From NCBI RefSeq assembly GCF_004342915.1, contig NZ_SLWL01000015.1, positions 24,548 to 88,547 of the forward strand: a DNA stretch of 64,000 nucleotides. Direction: 5' to 3'. The stretch's first letter is position 1, and every line of letters begins with the position of its first letter. The position numbers were made by a program, and so were the translations under genes. The notes under the pieces are model-generated. The model searched no databases and was not told the DNA's origin. It worked only from the letters and a program-made list of their open reading frames with translations. This document shows positions 11,531 through 20,501 of this stretch, piece after piece. Source of the stretch: Camelimonas lactis (GTDB lineage Bacteria > Pseudomonadota > Alphaproteobacteria > Rhizobiales > Beijerinckiaceae).

Positions 11531-11910
11531 GGGAGCTCCCTGAGGCGGATGGACAGCCAGGCCTGAAGAACAATTCCCGCCGCGCCAGACGTGAAGTCCC
11601 GACAATGGCTCAGGTGCAATGGGGGGCGGGAAAGCCGCGCGCAACCTTCGCGCCTGGCGCAAAATGTCGCATGTCGCGCCAGGGCTGCCTGAAACGATCA
11701 TGACAGCATCATGACAGGTGACGCCCGGAACAAATGTGATAACAGATACTTGACGAGATATACGGCCGGCGCCCCGGGAGCGCGTCGCCTTCCCGGTCTC
11801 CGGCAGCAACGGTTTCCGGCCCCCTGAGGCTCACGAAAATCTCACTATCCGGCATTTTTTGTAAAAAATTTCGTTGCAAATGATACCAGCCTGGATAGTC
11901 TCACCCCCGA

Positions 11911-11945
11911 AAAGAAAAAAGGGCCGCGCATGAAGCGCTGCCCTT
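11911..11945 (-). terminator. Intrinsic terminator of the candidate small RNA
   Basis: On the minus strand the stem AAGGGC-A-GCGC / GCGC-G-GCCCTT with a five-base loop TTCAT runs straight into TTTTTTCTTTTC. This is one of the best intrinsic terminators in the window, yet no gene ends just upstream of it. Confidence 0.7.
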
Positions 11946-11994
11946 GAAGTCTAGGGAGGAAACGCCCACGGAGGGCATGCAGCAGATGCTGCGG
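11911..11994 (-). ncRNA. Candidate small RNA with an exposed CCUCCC (anti-Shine-Dalgarno) segment
   Basis: Inside the 746-base gene-free stretch between trpF and fabI. Read on the minus strand: hexamers TTGCGT and CTATCA spaced 16 apart (12028-12001), then a hairpin GCAGC-ATCT-GCTGC, a short hairpin GCCC-TCCGT-GGGC, a single-stranded stretch with GTTTCCTCCCTAGACTT, and a strong intrinsic terminator. The rest of this gap holds an AT-rich patch near 11850-11885 and two further terminators listed separately. I recall the CTAGGGAGGAAACGCC string as recurrent in Rhizobiales intergenic DNA but cannot verify it. The strand is chosen by the terminator. Confidence 0.42.
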
Positions 11995-12036
11995 GTCTAC
12001 TGATAGGGCGCGTCGCAAAGTGACGCAACAAAATTC

Positions 12037-12060
12037 ATGGCAGCAACGCTGCCATTTTTT
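12037..12060 (+). terminator. Plus-strand intrinsic terminator with no assigned gene
   Basis: Perfect 8-bp stem ATGGCAGC-AAC-GCTGCCAT followed by TTTTT on the plus strand. No plus-strand gene precedes it for several kilobases, so it either ends a short unannotated plus-strand transcript or is a chance structure. A tiny reading frame (MQQMLRVY) with a purine-rich leader lies about 60 bases upstream. Confidence 0.5.
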
Positions 12061-12137
12061 GTGCTGTGTGCGCAAGGACACACCTGACGCCTCCCGCCCG
12101 GCCAGACTTCGCGACCGGAAAAACCAGAAACGGCAAC

Positions 12138-12161
12138 AAAAAAGCGGCCCCAAAGGGCCGC
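12138..12161 (-). terminator. Intrinsic terminator downstream of fabI
   Basis: On the minus strand the stem GCGGCCC-TTTG-GGGCCGC is followed by TTTTTT. It lies about 115 bases after the fabI stop codon and is the likely end of the fabA-fabB-fabI series. Confidence 0.7.
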
Positions 12162-12276
12162 GTTTCCGTCATCCGCCCCCGCTTGTGGGCGCCTAAATCT
12201 GCCTCACGCCCGATCATTTGCGGGGCGCGCGGCCGCCGCCGCCAGAGGCGTCGTATGCCTTCCGGTTTCCCGGCCT

Positions 12277-13098
12277 TCAGGCCTCCTCCGCCTTCGCCTG
12301 CGCGTCTTCCTGCGCCTTCAGCTCGGAGGTGCGCGGCATGGCGATGATATTGTAGCCGCTGTCCACATAATGGATCTCGCCGGTCACGCCCGACGACCAG
12401 TCCGACAGCAGGTACAGCGCCGACTTGCCGATCTCCTCGATCGACACCGAGCGCCGCAGCGGCGCATGCGCCTTCTGATAGTTGAACATCAGCCGGGCGT
12501 CATTGACGCCAGCGCCAGCCAGGGTGCGCACCGGCCCGGCGGAAATGGCGTTGACGCGCACCGCGTCCGGCCCGAAGTCGGCGGCGAGGTAACGCACGCT
12601 CTGCTCAAGCGCCGCCTTGGCCACGCCCATGACGTTATAGTTTGGCATCACCCGGTCGGCCATGAAGCTCAGGGTCAGCATGGCGCCGCCGTCCGGCATC
12701 ATCGCCGCCGCCCGTTTGGCGATCTCGGTGAACGAGAAGCAGGAGATCACCATGGTGCGCGAGAAATTGGCGCGGGTGGTGTCGGCGTAGCGACCCTTCA
12801 GCTCGTTCTTGTCGGAGAAGGCGATGGCGTGGACGAGAAAATCGATCTTGCCCCACTTTTCCCGCAGGGCGGCGAACACGGCGTCAACGCTGTCGATGTC
12901 CTCGACGTCGCAGGGCAGCAGCACGTCCGCGCCGAGGGACGCCACCAGCGGGGCGACCCGTTTGCGCAGGGAATCGCCCTGATAGGTGAAGGCCAGTTCG
13001 GCCCCTTCGGCGGCCAGGGCCTGGGCGATGCCCCAGGCGATCGAATGGTTGTTGGCAACGCCCATGATGAGGCCGCGCTTGCCCGCCATCAACGCCAT
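12277..13098 (-). CDS. fabI: Enoyl-[acyl-carrier-protein] reductase (NADH)
   Basis: Short-chain dehydrogenase fold enzyme of 273 residues, the last reduction of each fatty acid elongation cycle. It shows the cofactor motif GLIMGVANNHSIAWGIAQ and the catalytic Y-x6-K pair in YNVMGVAK. I chose the ATG at 13098 (MALMAGKRGL), which has GGAGAGG seven bases upstream; the frame extends 16 residues further without conservation. It follows fabB by about 250 bases in the same direction. Being FabI-type, it would be the expected target of triclosan-like inhibitors. Confidence 0.95.
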   Translation of the reverse strand: MALMAGKRGLIMGVANNHSIAWGIAQALAAEGAELAFTYQGDSLRKRVAPLVASLGADVLLPCDVEDIDSVDAVFAALREKWGKIDFLVHAIAFSDKNELKGRYADTTRANFSRTMVISCFSFTEIAKRAAAMMPDGGAMLTLSFMADRVMPNYNVMGVAKAALEQSVRYLAADFGPDAVRVNAISAGPVRTLAGAGVNDARLMFNYQKAHAPLRRSVSIEEIGKSALYLLSDWSSGVTGEIHYVDSGYNIIAMPRTSELKAQEDAQAKAEEA

Positions 13099-13346
13099 GT
13101 GTGGTCCTCTCCATGCGGCCGCCGCCGGCGACGCGCCAGTTTGCAACGGGTCCGGTCAGGAAGCTGCCTGAACTGCGGAGGCCGCGCCAGTTTCAAATCC
13201 ATATGGCGCGCGCGCCGGGCATTTCCGGCGCGAAGGCGAGGGTCGCCGTTCAGGCCGGACATGCATCAAACCAGCCTGGACAAGCGATTCCGCCAGTTCG
13301 CGTGAACGGAACGCCCCGGCGCGGTTGCCCGCGCCGCCCCTGCGGA

Positions 13347-14570
13347 TCAGGAATCGATGTGCTTCAGCACCAGCGTCGCGTTGGTGCCGCCGAAGCCGAA
13401 CGAATTGGTCAAAACCGTTTCCAGCTGCGCGTTGTCGATGCGCTTGCGCACGATCGGCATGTCGGCGAACGCCGGGTCAAGCTCTTCGATGTGGGCGCTT
13501 TCGCAGATGAAATTGTTCTGCATCATCAACAGTGAATAGATCGTCTCCTGCACGCCGGTGGCGCCGAGGGAGTGGCCGGTCAGCGACTTGGTCGCCGAGA
13601 TCGGCGGGCATTTGTCGCCGGAGCCGAAAACCTCGCGAAGCGCCTCGATTTCCTTGTCGTCGCCCACAGGCGTCGAAGTGGCGTGCGGATTGATGTAGGA
13701 GATCGGCTGCTTCACCGTCGCCAGCGCCTGGCGCATGCAGCGCACGGCGCCCTCGCCCGAGGGCGCGACCATGTCGTAACCATCCGACGTGGCGCCGTAG
13801 CCGATGACCTCGCCATAGATTTTGGCGCCCCGCGCCTTCGCGTGCTCGAGCTCTTCGAGCACCAGAACGCCAGCGCCGCCAGCGATGACGAAACCATCGC
13901 GGTTTTTGTCATAGGCGCGCGAGGCGGTGGAGGGACGGTCGTTGTACTTGCTCGACATGGCGCCCATGGCGTCGAACAGCACCGACAGGCTCCAGTCCAG
14001 CTCCTCGCAGCCGCCGGCGAAAACGACGTCCTGCTTGCCCCAGGCAATCTGCTCATAGGCGGCGCCGGCGCAGTGCACCGACGTGGCGCAGGCCGAGGAA
14101 ATCGAATAGTTCACGCCGCGAATCTTGAACCATGTGGCCAGGGTGGCCGACGCGGTTGACGACATGGCCTTCGGCACGGCGAACGGACCGACGCGCTTGG
14201 GCCCCTTGCTGCGGGTGATGTCGGCTGATTCGACGATGGTGCGGGCGGATGGTCCGCCAGACCCCATGATGATGCCGGTGCGCTCGTTGGAGATGTCGCC
14301 CGGCTCCAGGCCCGCGTCGGCGATCGCCTGCTCCATGGCCACATGATTCCAGGCGGCGCCTTCGCCGAGGAAGCGCATGGCGCGGCGGTCGACCACCGTT
14401 TCGGGGGCAAGCGTCGGCTTGCCGTAAACCTGGCTGCGGAAACCGAGTTTGGCGTATTCTTCGGCGAACGAAATGCCGGAGCGGGCCTCCCGGAGCGACT
14501 CCGTCACCTCCGCGATATTGTTGCCAATGGATGAGACAATGCCCATCCCGGTAACGACGACGCGCCTCAT
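13347..14570 (-). CDS. fabB: 3-oxoacyl-[acyl-carrier-protein] synthase I
   Basis: Condensing enzyme of 407 residues needed for elongating unsaturated acyl chains. The active-site Cys is in [12 protein letters not shown], and the two catalytic histidines are in [11 protein letters not shown] and [11 protein letters not shown]. The start at 14570 ([14 protein letters not shown]) has AAGGA about ten bases upstream; the frame is open 36 codons further without conserved residues. It pairs with fabA upstream, the usual arrangement for anaerobic-type unsaturated fatty acid synthesis. Confidence 0.95.
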   Translation of the reverse strand: MRRVVVTGMGIVSSIGNNIAEVTESLREARSGISFAEEYAKLGFRSQVYGKPTLAPETVVDRRAMRFLGEGAAWNHVAMEQAIADAGLEPGDISNERTGIIMGSGGPSARTIVESADITRSKGPKRVGPFAVPKAMSSTASATLATWFKIRGVNYSISSACATSVHCAGAAYEQIAWGKQDVVFAGGCEELDWSLSVLFDAMGAMSSKYNDRPSTASRAYDKNRDGFVIAGGAGVLVLEELEHAKARGAKIYGEVIGYGATSDGYDMVAPSGEGAVRCMRQALATVKQPISYINPHATSTPVGDDKEIEALREVFGSGDKCPPISATKSLTGHSLGATGVQETIYSLLMMQNNFICESAHIEELDPAFADMPIVRKRIDNAQLETVLTNSFGFGGTNATLVLKHIDS

Positions 14571-14841
14571 CAGCCGCTGTTCCTTTCTCCGGACCGGCGC
14601 GGCGCCGTAGCCCTCAGGCCGCGGCTCCCCACAGATCTGCATCATTTTGCGAACGCGCGAACGCGCGCCTGATTTCATTCCGTCGCCGGCGCGAACCCAC
14701 GCCAGGCGTTATCGGGAGCATATCGTGTTTTTCCGGGAAGGACGCAATGGCCCACGGCGCCCGATCCGCAAAAGGGACGCCGGACCATGCCCGGGCCATG
14801 CCGCCGCGCCCCGGTCCCTCGCGCCGCGACCTGCCGTCTGG

Positions 14842-15366
14842 TCAGGCGGTGGAGAGCCCGACGCGCAGGTCCTTCGCCTCGTAGATTTTCTCGCCATCCG
14901 CCTTCAGCCAGCCGTCCGCCGTGCCCAGCACCAGCCGGCCGCGCATGACGCGTTTGAAGTCGATGCCGTATTCGAGCAACTTCACGCCCGGCCGCACCAT
15001 GCCCTTGAATTTCACCTCGCCCGTGGAGAGCGCCATGCCCCGGCCCGGTTCGCCGAGCCAGCCAAGGAAGAAACCGGTGATCTGCCACATGCCGTCGAGG
15101 CCGAGGCAGCCGGGCATGATCGGATTGCCCTGGAAGTGACAGGGGAAATACCAGTCGTCAGGGCTGACGTCGTATTCAGCCCGGACATAGCCCTTGTCGA
15201 AATCGCCCCCCGTTTCCGAGATGTCGGTGATGCGATGCACCATCAGCATGGGCGGCAGGGGCAACTGGGCGTTGCCCGGCCCGAACAGTTCGCCGCGCCC
15301 GCAGGCGAGGAGTTCTTCATAGGTAAAGCTGGATTGACGCGTGGCGCTGTGAGCAGTGTCGGTCAT
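14842..15366 (-). CDS. fabA: 3-hydroxydecanoyl-[acyl-carrier-protein] dehydratase/isomerase
   Basis: Hot-dog fold enzyme of 174 residues that dehydrates 3-hydroxydecanoyl-ACP and isomerises it to the cis-3 product, the branch point for unsaturated fatty acids. The catalytic His is in [13 protein letters not shown] and the Asp in CLGLDGMWQ. Length matches the family. It is the first gene of fabA-fabB-fabI and is divergent from irr, an arrangement I associate with Rhizobiales. Confidence 0.96.
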   Translation of the reverse strand: MTDTAHSATRQSSFTYEELLACGRGELFGPGNAQLPLPPMLMVHRITDISETGGDFDKGYVRAEYDVSPDDWYFPCHFQGNPIMPGCLGLDGMWQITGFFLGWLGEPGRGMALSTGEVKFKGMVRPGVKLLEYGIDFKRVMRGRLVLGTADGWLKADGEKIYEAKDLRVGLSTA

Positions 15367-15387
15367 CGTCCTGACAAATCGCGGGTG

Positions 15388-15404
15388 GATCCTGGATCAG
15401 GATC
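15388..15404. promoter_or_regulatory. Perfect inverted repeat just upstream of fabA, possible operator
   Basis: GATCCTG-GAT-CAGGATC, a perfect 7-bp dyad with a 3-base spacer, ends 22 bases upstream of the fabA start codon in the irr-fabA divergent region. The position fits a repressor site or a leader hairpin. No regulator can be named from sequence. Confidence 0.4.
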
Positions 15405-15595
15405 ACATCGTGGGTGCGCGGCGAATGCGCAAGAGAAGGACCGGAGCCGGACGCTGGGCCGTCGCCTGTCTTCACGGGCGCTTGTAACATGATTGCCACC
15501 CCGGCCGAAAGCCGGACATTGACAGCGCCGGCGCATTGTCGACGGACGCCGGCCAGGCGCCGCCAGCGCGATGCCCCGTGCAGCCGCCGGCGACT

Positions 15596-15640
15596 GGCGA
15601 CGGGCGACGGGCGACGGGCGACGGGCGACGGGCGACGGCC
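15596..15640. repeat. Heptamer tandem repeat in the irr-fabA divergent region
   Basis: Five to six direct copies of the 7-mer CGGGCGA, with one degenerate copy at the left edge. The repeat lies about 50 bases upstream of the irr -35 element and has no coding sense. Its copy number could vary between strains. The rest of the 371-base divergent region holds the fabA dyad and the irr promoter. Confidence 0.8.
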
Positions 15641-15688
15641 GGGAGGTTGCCTTGTGGTCGCAGGCAAGCCATTGAAAGAGCGCACGGG

Positions 15689-15717
15689 TTGCAGCCATGG
15701 CGCGCGTTGCCTATGAT
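15689..15717 (+). promoter_or_regulatory. Sigma-70-type promoter of irr
   Basis: TTGCAG at 15689-15694 and TATGAT at 15712-15717 are separated by exactly 17 bases, giving a start point near 15724 and a leader of about 14 bases before the irr ATG at 15738. This is among the clearest housekeeping promoters in the window. Confidence 0.6.
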
Positions 15718-15737
15718 AATAACGCAAATTACGGGAT

Positions 15738-16226
15738 ATGGCTTTGATGACTGACGGCGACGCCCTGCGCGGCGTGGATACTGTTGCTGGCGAGACGGAC
15801 GGCCTGAAGGGCTGCCCGGTGCATGCCCTGCGCGCGGAATTGCGCCGCGCCGGCCTGCGCCCCACCCGCCAGCGTGTTTCGCTGGGTTGGCTTCTGTTCG
15901 CCAGGGGCGACCGCCACGTGACGGCTGAAATGCTGTATGAGGAAGCCAGCAAGGCCCGTGTTCCGGTTTCCCTGGCCACAGTCTACAACACGCTGCACCA
16001 GTTCACCGAGGTCGGCCTGTTGCGCGAAGTGGCCGTTGATGGCTCGCGCACCTATTTCGACACCAATGTCGGCGACCACCACCATTTCTTCGTCGAGGGC
16101 GAGGAGCGGCTGCTGGACATCCCCGGCTCGTCAATCAACATTTCCAATTTGCCGGAAGCGCCGGAAGGCATGGAAATCGCCCGCGTTGACGTGGTGGTGC
16201 GCCTGCGGCCCAAGCGGGCTTCCTGA
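15738..16226 (+). CDS. irr: Iron response regulator Irr (Fur family)
   Basis: Fur-family repressor/activator of 162 residues. Irr reports heme status in Rhizobiales and is degraded when heme binds. It has a Cys-Pro heme-regulatory-type motif near the N-terminus (GCPVH), the winged helix (RPTRQRVSLGWLLFARGDRHVTAEMLYEEA, shown in part by LATVYNTLHQFTEVGLL) and a triple-His site in GDHHHFF. Location beside fabA supports Irr over Fur, Zur or Mur. A second Met three codons in is an alternative start. A strong intrinsic terminator follows. Confidence 0.88.
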   Translation: MALMTDGDALRGVDTVAGETDGLKGCPVHALRAELRRAGLRPTRQRVSLGWLLFARGDRHVTAEMLYEEASKARVPVSLATVYNTLHQFTEVGLLREVAVDGSRTYFDTNVGDHHHFFVEGEERLLDIPGSSINISNLPEAPEGMEIARVDVVVRLRPKRAS

Positions 16227-16289
16227 GCGCCCTTTCCGTCGTGGCCTGACCGTCAGGCCCCCCGGCGCCTCTCCATATCCCGGATATAA

Positions 16290-16319
16290 AAAGACCGCCT
16301 TTTCCGGCGGTCTTTTTTT
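16290..16319 (+). terminator. Intrinsic terminator of irr
   Basis: Stem GACCGCC-TTTTCC-GGCGGTC followed by seven T residues, about 65 bases after the irr stop. The A-rich left flank means it could also work on the minus strand, where the SH3 gene ends at 16438. Confidence 0.85.
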
Positions 16320-16437
16320 GACTGCGCGCGACCTGCGACCCGTTGCGGCCGCGCCGCGCAACGCGGCTGCATGGACAGGCGCGGCGCAAACCTGCACGAG
16401 CCGGCGCTTTCGCGGCCAGCCCTGAAACCGGCGAATG

Positions 16438-16983
16438 TCAGTCGACGACCTCGCCCGGATAGACGCCCCACAGCTTGTCCTGCCGCACGAACCCCTCGCG
16501 CCGCGCCACCTCCACGCGGCACCACGTTTTGTCGCACTTCCTGACCTGGACGATGACGTTCGGCTCCAGCTTCGCCGCCAGGGGCGCTGTTTCCGACGCC
16601 TCGCGATACATCGGCACGAACGCCTTTTCCCACGGGGCCGCCAGCGCCGTGCGCTTGCCCGACAACAGCGAATGCAGCACCCAGCCTTCCACGCCCTCCG
16701 AATCGCGCACGCGCCGCCAGGTTTCGAACTCGGCGGTGATTTCCACTGGCAGTCCGACGCGGTGATACACCCAGGTGGTGGCGTGGTCCTTGTTGGGCCC
16801 CTGGCGCAGGTTGACGCGGTCGGACTTCAGGCTGACGTAACGCGGCAGCGGCAACCCGGTGACTGACCCCTTCGGCCCATCGGCGGCGCCCGCCGGAGCG
16901 AAGGACGCCGCGAGCAGCGCCAGAACGCCCGCGACCGGCCCCATCGCCGCCCGCCTCATCCTGACCCGGCCAACCCCAACCAT
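16438..16983 (-). CDS. Exported bacterial SH3-domain protein
   Basis: A 181-residue protein with an N-terminal export signal (MRRAAMGPVAGVLALLAASFAPAGAA) followed by two SH3-like repeats. Each has the SH3_4-type pattern: SDRVNLRQGPNKDH then GWVLHSLLSGKR, and a second ending REGFVRQDKLWGVYPGE. Such domains usually bind peptidoglycan or stabilise cell-wall enzymes in the periplasm; substrate unknown here. The ATG at 16983 has GGGAG about eight bases upstream. The frame stays open a further 2.5 kb antisense to other genes, an artefact of high GC. Divergent from the 2-hydroxyacid dehydrogenase. Confidence 0.82.
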   Translation of the reverse strand: MVGVGRVRMRRAAMGPVAGVLALLAASFAPAGAADGPKGSVTGLPLPRYVSLKSDRVNLRQGPNKDHATTWVYHRVGLPVEITAEFETWRRVRDSEGVEGWVLHSLLSGKRTALAAPWEKAFVPMYREASETAPLAAKLEPNVIVQVRKCDKTWCRVEVARREGFVRQDKLWGVYPGEVVD

Positions 16984-17178
16984 ACCCCATCTCCCATCCC
17001 GCGCGCCGGCGGCGACGCCGGCGCCAGCGCTCCCACCCTGGCCGGCGCATGGCCGTCCGACGATTGGATGCGTTGTGTTTCTGGTCTTGTCTGCTACAGA
17101 GTCCCGAGACGCAGATCTCTCCCTGTGTCGCCCGAGCCTGCTTAACGCTGCGTGAAAAGCACCTGCCTGGGACGCGTC

Positions 17179-18174
17179 ATGACAAAAAAGAAGCCACTCG
17201 TCGTCGTCACCCGCCGTCTGCCCGACATGGTCGAAACCCGCATGGCGGAACTGTTCGACGTACGGCTGAACCATGACGACGCGCCCATGCGTCAGGCCGA
17301 TCTGATCGAGGCGGTGAAGACGGCGGACGTGCTCGTCCCCACCATCACCGACATGATCGATTCCGCCGTGCTCGCCCAGGCCGGCCCGCAATTGCGGCTC
17401 ATCGCCAACTTCGGCGCCGGCGTCGACCACATCGACGTGCAGCAGGCGCTGGCCCGCGGCGTCACCGTCACCAATACCCCTGGCGTCCTGACGGAAGACA
17501 CCGCCGACATGACCATGGCGCTGATCCTCTCCGTGGCCCGCCGCATCGCCGAAGGCGCGCGGGTGGTGCCGGACGACGAATGGACCGGCTGGTCGCCCAC
17601 CTGGATGCTGGGGCGGCGCATCACCGGCAAGCGCCTCGGCATCGTTGGCATGGGCCGCATCGGCCAGGCCCTGGCCCGCCGCGCCCGCGCCTTCGGCCTG
17701 TCGATCCATTATCACAACCGCCGCCGCGTCCCCGCCGCCACCGAGCAGGCGCTGGAGGCGACGTATTGGGAATCCCTCGACCAGATGCTGGCCCGCATGG
17801 ACATCATCTCGGTCAACTGCCCGCACACGCCCGCCACCTATCACCTGCTGTCGGCCCGGCGCCTCAAGCTGCTCAAACCCTCGGCGATCATCGTCAACAC
17901 GGCGCGCGGCGAGATCATCGACGAAACCGCCATGGCGCGGATGCTGGAGGCCAACGAGCTGTCCGGCGCCGGCCTTGATGTGTTCGAGCACGCCCCGGCG
18001 GTCAATCCGCGGTTGCTGAAGCTGGCGCGCGCCAACAAGGTGGTGCTGCTGCCGCATCTGGGCTCCGCCACCATCGAAAGCCGTCACGACATGGGCGAGA
18101 AGGTGATCCTGAACATCCAGACCTTCATGGACGGGCACCGGCCGCCGGATCGCATCCTGCCGAGCATGCTGTAA
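17179..18174 (+). CDS. D-isomer-specific 2-hydroxyacid dehydrogenase (glyoxylate/hydroxypyruvate reductase type)
   Basis: NAD(P)-dependent dehydrogenase of 331 residues. The Rossmann motif GIVGMGRIGQ lies mid-protein. The catalytic Arg is in NTARGEIID, the Glu in LDVFEHAP and the His in LLPHLGSAT. ANFGAGVDHIDV is the substrate-binding loop. Sequence style is closest to GyaR-like glyoxylate/hydroxypyruvate reductases (D-glycerate dehydrogenase), but the substrate is not proven. The start at MTKKKPL is preferred over a GTG nine codons upstream. Confidence 0.9.
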   Translation: MTKKKPLVVVTRRLPDMVETRMAELFDVRLNHDDAPMRQADLIEAVKTADVLVPTITDMIDSAVLAQAGPQLRLIANFGAGVDHIDVQQALARGVTVTNTPGVLTEDTADMTMALILSVARRIAEGARVVPDDEWTGWSPTWMLGRRITGKRLGIVGMGRIGQALARRARAFGLSIHYHNRRRVPAATEQALEATYWESLDQMLARMDIISVNCPHTPATYHLLSARRLKLLKPSAIIVNTARGEIIDETAMARMLEANELSGAGLDVFEHAPAVNPRLLKLARANKVVLLPHLGSATIESRHDMGEKVILNIQTFMDGHRPPDRILPSML

Positions 18175-18417
18175 CAGCCCCTGGCATAGGGGACAGGGCG
18201 ATCCCGGGGGCTTTTGATGCTCCCGGCGTCGGCGCCCGCCGGCCCCGGCAGCGGGCTGGCGCGCAATCGCCGCTGGCAAACATGACCTCTGGCGCGGCCG
18301 GCGAAGCCTCTCGCCAGATCGCCATCCGCCGGCTTCCCGGACAGGCGCCGGGGATCGGCCACGGACGCCAGGGCTGACAGGGGCGGCGGCTGACAGGACC
18401 GGCTTCGGCAAAACGAC

Positions 18418-19254
18418 ATGGACAGCGCGCTCACCTGGCTCGGGCGGAAGATCGCCGCCTTTCTCATGCAGGAGCTTCCCGGCTACCGGCCTTCGGCCCC
18501 GCCGGACCCGGAAGCCCTTGCCCGCGCCCTGCAGCCAGGCGACGTGTTGCTGGTCGAGGGGGCGACGCGCATCGCCTCGATCATCAAATATCTCACCCAG
18601 TCGAGCTGGTCCCACGCCGCCCTGTATGTCGGGCCGGTTCCGCCGCTGCAGGCCGGCCATGGCGAGGGCCAGCCGCACGCGGATCACGATCCTCACGTGC
18701 TGGTGGAAGCGGACGTGCAGCACGGCGTCACCACCGCGCCCCTGTCGAAATACGCCGCCGCCAGCGTCCGCATCTGCCGCCCGGTGGCGCTGACGCCGGA
18801 CGACCGCGACGCCGTGGTCGCCTACGCCAGATCGCGCATTGGCCAGGCCTATGACCTGCGCAATGTCATTGATCTCGGCCGCTATCTGTTGCCGCTGCCG
18901 GCGCCGTCGCGGTTCCGGCGGCGCATGATCGCCCTCGGCTCCGGCGAGCCAACCCGCGCCATTTGCTCCACGCTGATCGCCCAGGCGTTCGAGCTGGTGC
19001 GCTATCCCGTGCTGCCGCGCCTTGAGATCGCCGCGCGCCGGAACATGACGCGCTTCACCCGCGCGGAAATCCTGCACATCCGCCATCACAGCCTGTATGC
19101 GCCGCGGGATTTCGACATCTCGCCTTATTTCGCCATCGTCAAACCGACCATCGAAACCGGCTTTGACTACAAGCAGCTGGTCTGGAGCACCGACCTGCCG
19201 CTGGAGGCCGCGCCGGAAACCGCCGACGGCGCCAGCGCCGGCCTGCTGGCCTGA
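18418..19254 (+). CDS. YiiX/YebB-like permuted papain-fold hydrolase
   Basis: A 278-residue protein with the circularly permuted NlpC/P60 (papain-like) pattern. The His comes first in WSHAALYVG near residue 65, and the candidate nucleophile Cys comes later in RAICSTLIAQAFE near residue 180. PGDVLLVEG at the start of the domain is also typical. Members act as amidases or cysteine peptidases, often on cell-wall or lipid-linked amides. No clear signal peptide is seen. It stands alone, about 245 bases after the dehydrogenase; that gap shows nothing notable. Confidence 0.72.
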   Translation: MDSALTWLGRKIAAFLMQELPGYRPSAPPDPEALARALQPGDVLLVEGATRIASIIKYLTQSSWSHAALYVGPVPPLQAGHGEGQPHADHDPHVLVEADVQHGVTTAPLSKYAAASVRICRPVALTPDDRDAVVAYARSRIGQAYDLRNVIDLGRYLLPLPAPSRFRRRMIALGSGEPTRAICSTLIAQAFELVRYPVLPRLEIAARRNMTRFTRAEILHIRHHSLYAPRDFDISPYFAIVKPTIETGFDYKQLVWSTDLPLEAAPETADGASAGLLA

Positions 19255-19538
19255 GAGCGCCCCCGGCTCGCGCAATCCGCGCCGGGTCTGGAACTGACGC
19301 CTTCGCGCCGCCATATCCACGCCGCGCCCAGCCCGCATTGCGTCGTGAAAACCGTGCGCAACCGCGCCGGCCCCGCGCGGTTGTGGATGGCCATGGAGCG
19401 CGCCGGTTTGCTGGCGCATGGCCACGCCGGTTAAACAGGCGGTTACGCCTGCCCGGTACCCTTGTATGGCGTCGCCATCTCCAGATACGCGTAACGAGAG
19501 CAACCTCCTTGATCAGCAGCCTGCGACATACCGGTCCC

Positions 19539-20252
19539 GTGCAGATTATCAACGCCGCCATTCAGGCGTTGCGGCAAATCGTGTCGCCGCCATTCCGGCG
19601 CATGTTGCTGCGCTCCATTGGCCTCACCGTGCTGATTCTCGGACTTGTGTGGTTTGGCCTCACCCGCCTGCTGAACTACTACCTCGCCTCGCATACGCTG
19701 AGCGCCTCGTGGCCGGTTCTCGACACGCTGGCGTTTTTCGTGGCGGGCGCGGGATTGATGGTGGGGCTGGCCTTCCTGATCCCGCCGGTTTCGGCGCTGG
19801 TCTCCGGCTATTATCTGGATGACGCCGCCGAGCTGGTGGAGAAAACCGACTATCCGGAAGACCCGCCCGGCAAGCCGCTGTCCGTTGGCCTGTCGCTCCT
19901 CTATGGCTTGCGCTTCGCTGGCCTGTCGCTGGTAATCAACCTGTTCGCGCTGCTGCTGTTCTTTATCCCGGGCGTCAACATGGCGGCGTTTTTCATCGCC
20001 AACGGCTATCTGCTGGGGCGGGAGTATTTCGAGATGGCGGCGGCGCGCTTCCGCCCGATGGCCGAAGCGGAAGCCATGCGCCTGCGCAACCGCGCCACCG
20101 TGTTCGGCGCTGGCCTGGTGGCGGCGCTGGTGGTGGCCGTGCCGGTGCTGAACCTGTTGACCCCGCTGTTTGGCATCGCGCTGATGGTGCACGTGCACAA
20201 GAGCGTGCAGCGCGCGGAACTGGCGGCGCCACAGGGAACGGCGACCCTGTAG
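19539..20252 (+). CDS. EI24/CysZ-family integral membrane protein
   Basis: About 237 residues with four or more hydrophobic helices: SIGLTVLILGLVWFGL, TLAFFVAGAGLMVGLAFLI, SLVINLFALLLFFIPGV and AALVVAVPVLNLL. The start QIINAAIQALRQIVSPPFRR and the motif NGYLLGREYFEMAAAR are typical of the EI24/CysZ family, which includes sulfate transporters. Rhizobial relatives have no proven substrate. The start is uncertain: I took the GTG at 19539 because conservation begins there, but a TTG at 19509 is possible and neither has a strong ribosome site. Confidence 0.78.
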   Translation: MQIINAAIQALRQIVSPPFRRMLLRSIGLTVLILGLVWFGLTRLLNYYLASHTLSASWPVLDTLAFFVAGAGLMVGLAFLIPPVSALVSGYYLDDAAELVEKTDYPEDPPGKPLSVGLSLLYGLRFAGLSLVINLFALLLFFIPGVNMAAFFIANGYLLGREYFEMAAARFRPMAEAEAMRLRNRATVFGAGLVAALVVAVPVLNLLTPLFGIALMVHVHKSVQRAELAAPQGTATL

Positions 20253-20501
20253 GGCGGCGTCCCTCCGCGCGCGACCCGGGCCTGGAGCGACAATGGACGG
20301 CGACGGCAACGCCCGCACGCCCTGCCCCCCGCGTCGGCCCCGTTTTTCAGAATAACTCCAACTTTATGTTCCGGCGCATTTTTTCGGCGCGGCCCGGTAT
20401 CGGCGGCCCATGAAATGCGATAGACGCCGCCAGAGGCTGTCCCTCTGCCGGCGATGGCTTTCCTGCCCGCTGTTTCCACCCCGCACGCCACCGGAACCAC
20501 G

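Noticed and set aside
15596..15640. Possible CRISPR array
   Set aside because: Units are contiguous 7-mers with no spacers.
16984..19503. Very long open frame on the minus strand, continuous with the SH3 gene
   Set aside because: It runs antisense to the dehydrogenase and hydrolase genes and has no conserved motif; only the last 181 codons (16438-16983) are a gene. High GC leaves few stop codons.
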